Source of the DNA: Streptomyces sp. R28
GTDB taxonomy: Bacteria; Actinomycetota; Actinomycetes; Streptomycetales; Streptomycetaceae
Direction of reading: 5' to 3'
Length of the DNA stretch: 64,000 bases
Assembly (NCBI RefSeq): GCF_041052385.1
Contig: NZ_CP163439.1
Coordinates: 6,313,001-6,377,000 of the forward strand
Shown here: one piece after another, positions 23,316 to 30,076 of the stretch
How positions within the stretch are numbered: the first letter of the stretch is position 1
Layout of the letters: each line of letters begins with the position of its first letter
Made by a program: the position numbers and the translations under genes
Notes under the pieces: model-generated
Told to the model about the DNA's origin: nothing
The model's database searches: none
What the model saw: only the letters and a program-made list of their open reading frames with translations

Positions 23316-23582
23316 ATGACGATCATCAGCTGGATCATTCTGGGGCTGTTGGCCGGGGCCATCGCCAAGTTCCTGCTGCCGGGCCGCGACCCCGGCGGCT
23401 TCATCGGCACCACTGTCATCGGCGTCGCGGGCGCGTTCATCGGTGGCTGGATCTCGGCCCGCTGGCTGGACCACCCGATCACCAAGGACTTCTACGACGG
23501 CGCCACCTGGGCCGCCGCGATCGGTGGCTCCCTCGTGCTCCTGATCGCCTACCGCATCCTGTTCGGCCACTCGCGCAGCTGA
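23316..23582 (+). CDS. GlsB/YeaQ/YmgE stress-membrane protein
   Basis: The 88-residue protein has three hydrophobic helices and the family pattern SWIILGLLAGAIAKFLLPG, GGFIGTTVIGVAGAFIGGWI and a C-terminal helix. It belongs to the transglycosylase-associated (PF04226) family of small membrane proteins linked to envelope stress. It lies divergent from the permease, and a strong hairpin follows 38 bp after the stop. Confidence 0.87.
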   Translation: MTIISWIILGLLAGAIAKFLLPGRDPGGFIGTTVIGVAGAFIGGWISARWLDHPITKDFYDGATWAAAIGGSLVLLIAYRILFGHSRS

Positions 23583-23620
23583 GCGAGGCACGCACATCCC
23601 CGACCGCAGCCGGCAGGCGA

Positions 23621-23652
23621 GAAGGGTGGGCACCGCCGGGTGCCCACCCTTC
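23621..23652. terminator. Bidirectional terminator
   Basis: GAAGGGTGGGCACC pairs perfectly over 14 bp with GGTGCCCACCCTTC across a 4-nt loop, between the convergent glsB-like and yajQ genes. Confidence 0.85.
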
Positions 23653-23705
23653 CTCGTACGACGTCGCAGCCGGAGCCGGAGCTGTAGCCGGCTCGGATCA
23701 GCAGC

Positions 23706-24194
23706 TCACCGGTAGTTCACGAACTGCAGCGCGAAGTCGAAGTCATGGCCCTTGAGGAGGGCGATCACGGCCTGCAGGTCGTCGCGGCTCTTCGAGCTGA
23801 CGCGCAGCTCGTCGCCCTGTACCTGCGCCTTGACGCCCTTCGGGCCCTCATCGCGAATGATCTTCGCCACCTTCTTCGCGTTCTCCTGGGAGATGCCCTC
23901 CTCGATCGACGCGAAGATCTTGTACTCCTTGCCCGAGAGCTGGGGCTCGCCCGCGTCCAGGGCCTTCAGCGAGATCCCGCGCTTGATCAGCTTGGACTGG
24001 AAGACATCGAGGACAGCGTTCACCCGGTCCTCGGAGTTCGCCTCCATCAGGATCTTTTCACCGGACCACGAGATCGAGGCACCCACGCCCTTGAAGTCGT
24101 AGCGCTGCGAGATCTCCTTGGCGGCCTGGTTGAGGGCGTTGTCGACCTCCTGCCGCTCGACCTTCGAGACGATGTCGAAACTGGAGTCGGCCAT
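23706..24194 (-). CDS. yajQ: YajQ-family nucleotide-binding protein
   Basis: The 162-residue protein spans the whole family, from SSFDIVSKVERQEVDNALNQ to LKGHDFDFALQFVNYR. It forms two ferredoxin-like domains. YajQ homologues bind nucleotides, and c-di-GMP in Xanthomonas; the exact role in Streptomyces is not established. The ATG has AGGAGCC upstream. The leader contains three 11-bp tandem repeats (24218-24250). It is a monocistronic gene facing a shared terminator. Confidence 0.93.
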   Translation of the reverse strand: MADSSFDIVSKVERQEVDNALNQAAKEISQRYDFKGVGASISWSGEKILMEANSEDRVNAVLDVFQSKLIKRGISLKALDAGEPQLSGKEYKIFASIEEGISQENAKKVAKIIRDEGPKGVKAQVQGDELRVSSKSRDDLQAVIALLKGHDFDFALQFVNYR

Positions 24195-24217
24195 GTCCTG
24201 TGGCTCCTTGTATCGGG

Positions 24218-24250
24218 GTGCGTATGGCGTGCGTATGGCGTGCGTATCGG
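24218..24250. repeat. Three 11-bp tandem repeats upstream of yajQ
   Basis: GTGCGTATGGC occurs twice exactly (24218-24228, 24229-24239) and a third time with two changes (24240-24250). The array lies 24-56 bp before the yajQ start, probably in its leader or promoter. Confidence 0.7.
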
Positions 24251-24428
24251 CGGGCGTGGGGGTGGCCGCCGAGCCGGGGCAGGCCCGGACCGCGTCCGGA
24301 CAAGCCTAGCCACCCCTCGTCCCCCGGGCGGCGATCAATCGGGTGGCGAAGCACCCCTACCCATCGGGTATTGTTTACGTCGTTGCCAGGGAGCACCGCC
24401 AAAAAGCGGTTCGAACGGCAGCAAACCC

Positions 24429-24510
24429 GGCGGTGTGCCCGAGCGGCCAAAGGGAGCAGACTGTAAATCTGCCGGCTCAGCCTTCCCAGGTTCGAATCCT
24501 GGCGCCGCCA
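24429..24510 (+). tRNA. tRNA-Tyr (GTA)
   Basis: The acceptor stem GGCGGTG/CGCCGCC (one T-G pair), anticodon stem GCAGA/TCTGC with loop CTGTAAA, long variable arm and T arm CCAGG-TTCGAAT-CCTGG all fold. Anticodon GTA is at 24463-24465. The length is 82 nt and CCA is not encoded. Confidence 0.95.
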
Positions 24511-24515
24511 CCCTT

Positions 24516-24559
24516 GAAAGCCCCTCCGATCTGCGGAAACGTAGAGCGGAGGGGCTTTC
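24516..24559 (+). terminator. Terminator after tRNA-Tyr
   Basis: A perfect 13-bp stem, GAAAGCCCCTCCG with CGGAGGGGCTTTC, closes an 18-nt loop 5 bp after the tRNA. Confidence 0.8.
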
Positions 24560-24594
24560 GCGTTCCCGGGTCACGCCCAGGGCACACTGACTGC

Positions 24595-24807
24595 ATGGCC
24601 ATGCGTCGCAGAAGTTGCCCCGAGTGCCGTCGTGAGATCGCCGTGGTCGCCGGTCGGTTCGCCCGGCACGATCCGCCCGGCGCACGGGAGAACGGGGAAC
24701 TCGTGTCGTGTCCCGGATCGCGACGGTCGGCGCAACTGGGCGCTGCCCAGCCCGCATTGGACGGGTACGTCGTACCTGAGTTCCCCGGGCAGCTGCCGCT
24801 GTTCTGA
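24595..24807 (+). CDS. Small conserved-looking protein with CPEC/CPGS cysteines
   Basis: This 70-residue basic protein starts MAMRRRSCPECRREIAVVAG and has a later CPGS at about residues 39-42. The three cysteines plus His28 could bind zinc. It ends with the hydrophobic motif VVPEFPGQLPLF. I do not recognise a named family. It follows the tRNA-Tyr terminator by 35 bp, so it may have its own promoter. A second ATG two codons on is an equally possible start. Confidence 0.6.
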   Translation: MAMRRRSCPECRREIAVVAGRFARHDPPGARENGELVSCPGSRRSAQLGAAQPALDGYVVPEFPGQLPLF

Positions 24808-24813
24808 AAGCCC

Positions 24814-24866
24814 CACCGGGCCCCACCGAGTCTCACCGGGCCCCACCGAGTCCCACCGGGGCCCCA
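24814..24866. repeat. 20-bp tandem repeat, 2.6 copies
   Basis: CACCGGGCCCCACCGAGTCT (24814-24833) is followed by the same unit with one change (24834-24853) and a partial third copy. It lies just after the small zinc-type protein gene. Confidence 0.7.
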
Positions 24867-24952
24867 GGGAGCCCGAAAGCTCGACCGGGCTCCGCCGATC
24901 CCCATCAGGCCCCCAGCCCCACCCCCCAGCCCCGCCCCCTAGGCACCAGCCC

Positions 24953-25333
24953 CTAGGCGCCGGCCCGCACATCCATCCGCGCCACCAGCCCCTCCGCGTC
25001 GAACCGGTACACGTGCTCGACCGTCTCCTGCGCCCACCGATCGCCCGACGCGTCACGCATCCCGGGCCGCACGGTCGCCACCACGGCCGTGCCGTCCTCG
25101 GCCGGGCGCAGCCCCTCCAGCCGTACGAGGGGATGCCCGGCGGCGAACTGCCGGGCCCAGTAGGCGCGTACCGCCTCGCGGCCATGGAGCCGGACTCCGT
25201 CCAGGACGTTCGGCCAGTCCACGTCGGGCGCGAGGCACCGTTGCATGAAGGCCTCTCGCTCGTCCGTCGAGAAGACCTCGTACATGCGCCGCAACAGTGC
25301 CTCCTGCGCGGCCGAAATCCCCTCCGGGCCCAA
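24953..25333 (-). CDS. SnoaL/NTF2-like protein
   Basis: The 126-residue protein has the cone-shaped NTF2-like fold pattern. LRRMYEVFSTDEREAFMQRC is followed by DVDWPN, GREAVRAYWARQF and the C-terminal strands HVYRFDAEGLVARMDV. Such proteins act as isomerases, hydrolases or simple binding proteins. The TTG at 25333 starts 2 bp after the upstream gene's stop, which suggests translational coupling. A TTG farther in, with AGGAGG before it, or the ATG of MYEVF are alternatives. The substrate is unknown. Confidence 0.7.
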   Translation of the reverse strand: MGPEGISAAQEALLRRMYEVFSTDEREAFMQRCLAPDVDWPNVLDGVRLHGREAVRAYWARQFAAGHPLVRLEGLRPAEDGTAVVATVRPGMRDASGDRWAQETVEHVYRFDAEGLVARMDVRAGA

Positions 25334-25335
25334 CT

Positions 25336-25992
25336 TCAGTTCCCCGCCACCGACTTCACCGCCACCGACACCGGAGCCGACCCGCTGATCAGTTCCAGCG
25401 TCAGGCCGGCCGTCGCCGGGGTGTCGAGCAACTCCGCGAGTGCGGCGGCCACGTCGTCGCGCGGGATCGGGCCGCGGCCCGTGTGGGCCTCCAGGCGTAC
25501 CAGGCCGGTTCCGGCGTCGTTCGTCAGCATGCCGGGGCGCAGGATCGTCCAGTCCAGGGCGTCCAGACCACGGACGTACTCGTCGGCCTCGCCCTTGGCG
25601 CGCAGGTAGACGTCGAAGACCTCGTCGCCCTCGTGCTTCGGGTCGGCGCCCATCGACGACACGACCACGAAGCGCCGTACGCCTGCCCGGACCGCCGCGT
25701 CCGCGAACAGGATCGCCGCGCCCTTGTCCACCGTGTTCTTGCGGCCCGCTCCGCTGCCCGAACCGGCGCCGGCCGCGAAGACCGCCGCGTCCGCGCCTTG
25801 CAGATGTTCCGCGACCTCCTCGACCGAGGCTGACTCCAGGTCCAGCAGGAGGGGTTCGGCACCGGCCTCCCGCAGGTCGTCACCCTGTTCGGCCTTGCGA
25901 ATGATCCCCGCGACCTCGTCCCCACGCGCGGCGAGCAGCTGCTCCAGCCGCAGCGCGATCTGACCATGACCACCAGCAATGACAATGCGCAT
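25336..25992 (-). CDS. NAD(P)H-binding SDR-like protein (atypical short-chain type)
   Basis: The 218-residue protein begins MRIVIAGGHGQIALRLEQLL, a Rossmann GxxGxxA motif. It continues with the NmrA-like features DAAVFAAGAGSGSG, RFVVVSSMGAD and LDWTILRPGMLTND. Family members serve as oxidoreductases or redox sensors. The ATG at 25992 was chosen over one 17 codons upstream because it begins directly at the first beta strand. It is followed closely by the NTF2-like gene. Confidence 0.83.
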   Translation of the reverse strand: MRIVIAGGHGQIALRLEQLLAARGDEVAGIIRKAEQGDDLREAGAEPLLLDLESASVEEVAEHLQGADAAVFAAGAGSGSGAGRKNTVDKGAAILFADAAVRAGVRRFVVVSSMGADPKHEGDEVFDVYLRAKGEADEYVRGLDALDWTILRPGMLTNDAGTGLVRLEAHTGRGPIPRDDVAAALAELLDTPATAGLTLELISGSAPVSVAVKSVAGN

Positions 25993-26184
25993 GTTTCCGA
26001 CCGTACGCCCGGATGGCCGCATCCGCCGCACGACTTCAGCCACGCCTCACATCCCCACAGACGCGCACCTTACGCACAGACGCGGGGCGCACGAGCCGGC
26101 CGGCGTATCCCTACGCGCGCCAACCCGCTCCCTGCCCCTCCACTGGGCTCAAGCACGCGCGTCAAGCACATGTGCCCACGCGCC

Positions 26185-27450
26185 TCACGACACCTCCCCC
26201 CGCCCTTGCCGCGGCAATCCCAACTCCGCCGCCACGGCCGAGTTGCAGTACTCCCGCACCGCGCTCGTCCGCGCCACCACGCGCCCCCGGTGCACCACGA
26301 TGCGGCTGTACGCCAGCGACAGCGCCCCCGCCAGCCGGTCCCCCCGCACCGCGAGCAACTCGGCCGGGAATCCCGCCTCCACCCGTACCTCGGGCAGGCC
26401 CAGCACGGCACGCGCCGACACGCTCACGGCGTCGTACGCGTCTTCGGGTCGCAGTCCGTGGCGCGAGGACAGCAGATAGGCGGCCTCCAGCGGGTCGCCG
26501 CGGCCCACCGGGTTCGACACGTCCCGCAGGGCGCCGCTTCCGGCCGCGAGCCGTACGCCGGCCGCGCGCAGCAGTCGTACGGGCGCCGTGGCCCGCCGCT
26601 CCGCGCCCCCGCAGCCGCCCTGCGGCAGGCACACCACCGTCACCCCGGCCGCCGCGAGCTGGTCCGCGGTGCGGGAGGCCAGCTGGGCCGGCAGGCGCCC
26701 CAGGCCGCCGCACGGGCCGAGCGTCACGCCGGGGCGCAGCCCGCCGGCCATCGCGGCGAGGCGGGCCAGGCGGGCCGGGTCGGTGGCGTCGGTGTGCAGG
26801 TCGACGGGGCAGCCGTGCTCGGAGGCGACCTCCAGGACCGCTTCCACGTAACCCGTCGGATCCGGGTCCAGGTCGGGGCAGCCGCCGACGACGTTCGCGC
26901 CCATCTTCAGCGCGTCCCGCAGCATCGCGAGCCCCTCGGCCCCCGCCGCCCCGGTCAGCAGCCGCGGCATCGCCACCGTCGTCAACTCGGTGAGCCCGCG
27001 CAGCGAACGCCGGGCCTGCAGTACGGCGGCCAGTGCGCCCAGCCCCTGAACGTCGCCCACGCGCACGTGTGCCCGTAGCGCGGTCGCCCCGTGCCCGAGC
27101 TGGAGCAGGGCGGCCTCGGTGGCCCGGCGCTGGACGTCCTGGGGGTCGTAGGAGACCGGCCCGCCCTCGTCGGCGGAGAGCGCGGTGTCGCCGTGGGCGT
27201 GCGCTTCGGCCGGGGCCGGCAGGAGCAGATAGCCGCCGAGGTCCACGCGAGCGCCGCACGCGCGCGTGTCGCCCGCCGCCAGGCTCCCGGCCGTGCCGAC
27301 CGCCTCGATGCGCCCACCGCCCAGCCGTACGTCCACGGTCCGGCCGTCGGTGAGCCGCGCCCCGCACAGCAGCAGAGCACCCGGGTCGGTCGGGCCGGAC
27401 GAACCCGACGAGGACGACGAGTGGGGCGGCTGGGACTGACTCTCGGGCAT
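26185..27450 (-). CDS. Amidohydrolase-superfamily protein (cytosine deaminase-like, active site altered)
   Basis: The 421-residue TIM-barrel protein starts with a 25-residue Ser-rich leader. It has the first metal motif AEAHAHGDT (His84, His86) and a second-position His219 in VDLHTDATD. Aligned by eye with cytosine deaminases, the catalytic Glu after that His is Ala222. The next His site reads GPCGGLG (245-251) and the metal Asp site reads GSGALRD (304-310). So several catalytic residues seem absent although the barrel and the C-terminal composite domain are kept. It may be a non-catalytic homologue or use another chemistry. It is a single gene with an inverted repeat about 110 bp upstream. 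Confidence 0.72.
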   Translation of the reverse strand: MPESQSQPPHSSSSSGSSGPTDPGALLLCGARLTDGRTVDVRLGGGRIEAVGTAGSLAAGDTRACGARVDLGGYLLLPAPAEAHAHGDTALSADEGGPVSYDPQDVQRRATEAALLQLGHGATALRAHVRVGDVQGLGALAAVLQARRSLRGLTELTTVAMPRLLTGAAGAEGLAMLRDALKMGANVVGGCPDLDPDPTGYVEAVLEVASEHGCPVDLHTDATDPARLARLAAMAGGLRPGVTLGPCGGLGRLPAQLASRTADQLAAAGVTVVCLPQGGCGGAERRATAPVRLLRAAGVRLAAGSGALRDVSNPVGRGDPLEAAYLLSSRHGLRPEDAYDAVSVSARAVLGLPEVRVEAGFPAELLAVRGDRLAGALSLAYSRIVVHRGRVVARTSAVREYCNSAVAAELGLPRQGRGEVS

Positions 27451-27556
27451 CGCGTTCCAGGGGCTCGGGGCTGCGCATCGGGGGCTGCGGGAACGGTGCT
27501 GGGTACTGCGCCGGGCACGCAAGATCACGCAGAGTGAGACGAGCCTAGGGTGGTGA

Positions 27557-27576
27557 TCCTGCACTGGCGTGCAGGA
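27557..27576. promoter_or_regulatory. Inverted repeat upstream of the amidohydrolase gene
   Basis: TCCTGCAC and GTGCAGGA are separated by TGGC. The site lies 107-126 bp before the amidohydrolase start and about 160 bp before tRNA-Thr. It is a possible operator. Confidence 0.4.
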
Positions 27577-27695
27577 GCGCAATAGTCGTACCGGTGTGGC
27601 CCGTCGAACGGGAGCCCCGTCCGCGGTGCCGCAGTGGCCTGCGAGGCGTCTGTGCGGTCAGCCGATCGGCCGCAGGGAGAGGTCGCGAAACGGAT

Positions 27696-27725
27696 TTGGG
27701 TGAACGGCAGCCGAGCGTGTAATGT
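27696..27725 (+). promoter_or_regulatory. Possible promoter of tRNA-Thr/tRNA-Met/rpmG
   Basis: TTGGGT (27696-27701) and TAATGT (27720-27725) are 18 bp apart and end 11 bp before tRNA-Thr. Confidence 0.4.
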
Positions 27726-27736
27726 CTTCATCGCTC

Positions 27737-27809
27737 GCCCCAATAGCTCAGTCGGTAGAGCGTCTCCATGGTAAGGAGAAGGTCTACGGTTCGATTCCGT
27801 ATTGGGGCT
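27737..27809 (+). tRNA. tRNA-Thr (GGT)
   Basis: Acceptor GCCCCAA/TTGGGGC, anticodon stem TCTCC/GGAGA with GGT at 27770-27772, and T arm TACGG-TTCGATT-CCGTA. The length is 73 nt; CCA is not encoded. Confidence 0.95.
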
Positions 27810-27855
27810 CTGGTGTGAAAGGTTCCCGCCGCGAGGCGGGAGCCGATCGCATCAC

Positions 27856-27928
27856 AGCGGTGTAGCTCAGTCGGTAGAGCAAGCGGCTCATAATCGCTGT
27901 GTCACCGGTTCAAGTCCGGTCACCGCTA
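27856..27928 (+). tRNA. tRNA-Met (CAT)
   Basis: Acceptor AGCGGTG/CACCGCT, anticodon stem AGCGG/TCGCT with CAT at 27889-27891, and T arm ACCGG-TTCAAGT-CCGGT. The fully paired first base pair and lack of the three G-C pairs in the anticodon stem fit elongator rather than initiator tRNA. A lysidine-modified tRNA-Ile cannot be excluded from sequence alone. Confidence 0.9.
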
Positions 27929-28018
27929 CTGACAGTAGCCGATTGTGGGGTCGGTCCTTCGATCGGCTACTCTTTTATGCATTAAACCTGTCCCATCCGT
28001 TCGTCAAGGAGCACTCAC

Positions 28019-28183
28019 GTGGCTGCCACCGACGTCCGCCCGAAGATCACGCTGGCCTGCGTGGAGTGCAAGGAGCGGAACTACATCACCAAGAAGAACC
28101 GGCGTAACAACCCGGATCGCCTTGAGATGAAGAAGCACTGCCCGCGTTGCAACGCGCACACCGCGCACCGCGAAACGCGATAA
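28019..28183 (+). CDS. rpmG: 50S ribosomal protein L33, zinc-binding form
   Basis: The 54-residue protein has paired cysteines CVEC (14-17) and CPRC (41-44), so it is the zinc-ribbon (C+) type. Starts at GTG 28019 with AAGGAG 8 nt upstream. It follows tRNA-Met by 90 bp and is followed by a terminator. Streptomyces often carry a second, cysteine-free L33 elsewhere under Zur control. Confidence 0.96.
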   Translation: MAATDVRPKITLACVECKERNYITKKNRRNNPDRLEMKKHCPRCNAHTAHRETR

Positions 28184-28198
28184 ATCAGGCTCGTACAC

Positions 28199-28228
28199 GA
28201 GGCCGCCCCCGCAGTTGGGGGCGGCCTC
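28199..28228 (+). terminator. rpmG terminator
   Basis: A perfect 12-bp stem (GAGGCCGCCCCC with GGGGGCGGCCTC) closes a 6-nt loop 15 bp after rpmG. Confidence 0.8.
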
Positions 28229-28332
28229 GCGTCGTTTCCATCCCGGTTACCGGCCGGTTCCGGCCGACTCATGGCGGATCGGCCAGGCGAACCAGCAGGC
28301 CAACCGCAGCAGACAGCAGGAGGTGCCGAGCC

Positions 28333-28797
28333 ATGGCGCTCGACCAGTCCTTCGTGGGGCGGAGCTACCCGCCCACCGACCCCTATGAGGTGGGGCGGGA
28401 GAAGATCCGTGAGTTCGCGGAGGCCGTGGGGGACACCAACCCGGCGTACCTGGACCCGGAGGCCGCCAAGGCGCTCGGCCACTCCGACGTGATCGCCCCG
28501 CCGACCTTCGTCTTCGCGATCAGCTTCAAGGCCGCGGGACAGGTCATCGCCGATCCCCAGCTGGGCCTGGACTACAGCCGGGTGGTGCACGGCGACCAGA
28601 AGTTCGCGTACACCCGTCCGGTGCGCGCAGGCGACCGGCTGACCGTCACCTCGACCATCGAGGCGATCAAGTCCATGGCGGGCAACGAGATCCTGGACAT
28701 CCGCGGTGAGGTCCACGACGAGGCGGGGGAGCACGTCGTGACCGCCTGGACGAAGCTCGTCGCCCGTGGGGCGGACTCCGAAGACGAGGGGGCCTGA
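28333..28797 (+). CDS. FAS1-like/MaoC N-terminal hotdog dehydratase (HadA-like, UPF0336)
   Basis: The 154-residue hotdog-fold protein has YEVGREKIREFAEAVGDTNP (about 17-36), GHSDVIAPPTFVFAI and HGDQKFAYTRPVRAGDRL. It matches mycobacterial HadA, the stabilising half of the 3-hydroxyacyl-ACP dehydratase. The start ATG follows a weak AGGTG. The next gene, 3 bp downstream, encodes the partner with the catalytic hydratase motif. Streptomyces make no mycolic acids, so the pair more likely serves ordinary fatty acid elongation; this role is inferred. Confidence 0.85.
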   Translation: MALDQSFVGRSYPPTDPYEVGREKIREFAEAVGDTNPAYLDPEAAKALGHSDVIAPPTFVFAISFKAAGQVIADPQLGLDYSRVVHGDQKFAYTRPVRAGDRLTVTSTIEAIKSMAGNEILDIRGEVHDEAGEHVVTAWTKLVARGADSEDEGA

Positions 28798-28800
28798 CCG

Positions 28801-29229
28801 ATGACGGCGAAGATTGCGTACGGCGACGTCGAGGTCGGCGTCGAACTGCCCGCCCAGACCTTTCCCGTGACGCGCGCCACGCTCGTCCAGTACGCGGGCG
28901 CCTCCGGTGACTTCAACCCGATCCACTGGAACGAGAAGTTCGCCAAGGAGGTCGGGCTGCCCGACGTCATCGCGCACGGCATGTTCACCATGGCCGAGGC
29001 GATCCGTGTGGTCACCGACTGGACCGGGGACCCGGCCGCGGTCGTCGAGTACGGGGTCCGCTTCACCAGGCCCGTCGTCGTGCCGAACGACGACCAGGGT
29101 GCCACGATCGAGGTCAGCGGCAAGGTCGCGGCCAAGCTCGACGACAACAAGGTCCGCGTGGACCTGACCGTGAAGAGCGCCGGCCAGAAGGTGCTCGGGA
29201 TGTCGCGGGCGGTCGTACAGCTGGCGTGA
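28801..29229 (+). CDS. MaoC-like (R)-hydratase/dehydratase, HadB-like
   Basis: The 142-residue hotdog protein carries the hydratase-2 motif SGDFNPIHWNEKFAKEVGLP (about 37-56) followed by VIAHGMFTM. Asp39 and His44 are the expected catalytic pair. It would form a heterodimer with the preceding HadA-like protein. The order rpmG-hadA-hadB is the same as in M. tuberculosis, where hadC and tRNA-Trp-secE-nusG follow; here no hadC is present. Confidence 0.88.
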   Translation: MTAKIAYGDVEVGVELPAQTFPVTRATLVQYAGASGDFNPIHWNEKFAKEVGLPDVIAHGMFTMAEAIRVVTDWTGDPAAVVEYGVRFTRPVVVPNDDQGATIEVSGKVAAKLDDNKVRVDLTVKSAGQKVLGMSRAVVQLA

Positions 29230-29348
29230 ATGTCGAAGTGACCGGCACGCGCGTGCCGTGAGGTAAGGGGCGTTCTCCATGGTGGGGCGCCCCTTACTTG
29301 TTTCGCAGCAGCCCAGAGTCGTTCGCGGCAGCCCCGGCTCCTTGACTT

Positions 29349-29370
29349 AGTTAGTGATTGAGTACTAACT
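29349..29370. promoter_or_regulatory. TetR operator 1
   Basis: AGTTAGT-8 bp-ACTAACT is a perfect inverted repeat ending 7 bp before the TetR gene. A variant with the same spacing lies before the MFS gene, so both genes are likely repressed by this TetR. Confidence 0.8.
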
Positions 29371-29377
29371 TCGACTC

Positions 29378-29941
29378 ATGGTCAGGATGAGCGCAGAAGA
29401 GAGGCGCGAGAGTGTCATCCGCGCGGCGACGACCGAGTTCGCCCGCGGGGGGTACTACGGCACGTCGACCGAGGCGATCGCCAAGCGGGTCGGTGTCTCG
29501 CAGCCGTATCTCTTCCGGCTCTTCCCGGGCAAGAAGGCGATCTTCCTGGCGGCGGCCGAGCGCTGCGTGGAGGACACCACCCGGATGTTCGAGGAAGCCT
29601 CCGAGGGGCTGGAGGGCGAAGAGGCCCTGCATGCCATGGGTGACGCGTACCGGAAGGTCGTCTCGGAACAGCCCGAGCGGCTGATGATGCAGATGCAGAT
29701 GTACCTCGCCGTGGCGGCCGCCGAGCAGGAGGGTGACCACGAGTTCGGCGAGGTCGTGCGCGCCGGCTGGATGCGGCTGTGGGACACCGTCCATATCCCG
29801 CTGGGTGCGGACGTCGACGGGACGACGTCCTTCATGGCGTACGGCATGCTCATCAACTGCCTGGTAGCCATGGGTTTTCCGCCCGAGCACCGTGTCTGGG
29901 CGGGGATGGGCCCGCCGGAGGGGGCTGAGGGGTCGTCGTAG
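29378..29941 (+). CDS. TetR-family regulator of the adjacent MFS exporter
   Basis: The 187-residue protein has an N-terminal helix-turn-helix (about 10-55: RRESVIRAATTEFARGGYYG, TEAIAKRVGVSQPYLFRLFP) and an all-helical ligand domain. It starts at ATG 29378 with no clear ribosome-binding site and the operator directly upstream, so the mRNA may have a very short leader. A similar operator precedes the MFS gene 135 bp downstream. This is a classical self-regulated drug-efflux module; the ligand is unknown. Confidence 0.88.
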   Translation: MVRMSAEERRESVIRAATTEFARGGYYGTSTEAIAKRVGVSQPYLFRLFPGKKAIFLAAAERCVEDTTRMFEEASEGLEGEEALHAMGDAYRKVVSEQPERLMMQMQMYLAVAAAEQEGDHEFGEVVRAGWMRLWDTVHIPLGADVDGTTSFMAYGMLINCLVAMGFPPEHRVWAGMGPPEGAEGSS

Positions 29942-29984
29942 GGGGAGGGGGGCGAGGCTCGCCCTGTTTCTTCATGAGCTCAAA

Positions 29985-30006
29985 AGTTAGTGATCAATAA
30001 CTATCT
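29985..30006. promoter_or_regulatory. TetR operator 2, upstream of the MFS gene
   Basis: AGTTAGT-8 bp-ACTATCT has the same left arm and spacing as operator 1, with two changes in the right arm. It lies 71-92 bp before the MFS start. Confidence 0.7.
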
Positions 30007-30020
30007 CGAGCACTCTCCGC

Positions 30021-30050
30021 ATCAACATCAACACCAACACCAACAGCAAC
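30021..30050 (+). repeat. Five hexamer repeats in the MFS leader
   Basis: ATCAAC, ATCAAC, ACCAAC, ACCAAC and AGCAAC follow in perfect 6-bp phase between operator 2 and the ribosome-binding site. The stretch is G-poor and so unstructured in RNA, unlike its surroundings. Confidence 0.75.
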
Positions 30051-30076
30051 CGGAACGCATCATCTCTGGGGGAGCG

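Noticed and set aside
29990..30076. N-terminal extension of the MFS exporter through the His/Gln-rich hexamer repeat
   Set aside because: It would begin inside the TetR operator and has no ribosome-binding site, whereas ATG 30077 has one.
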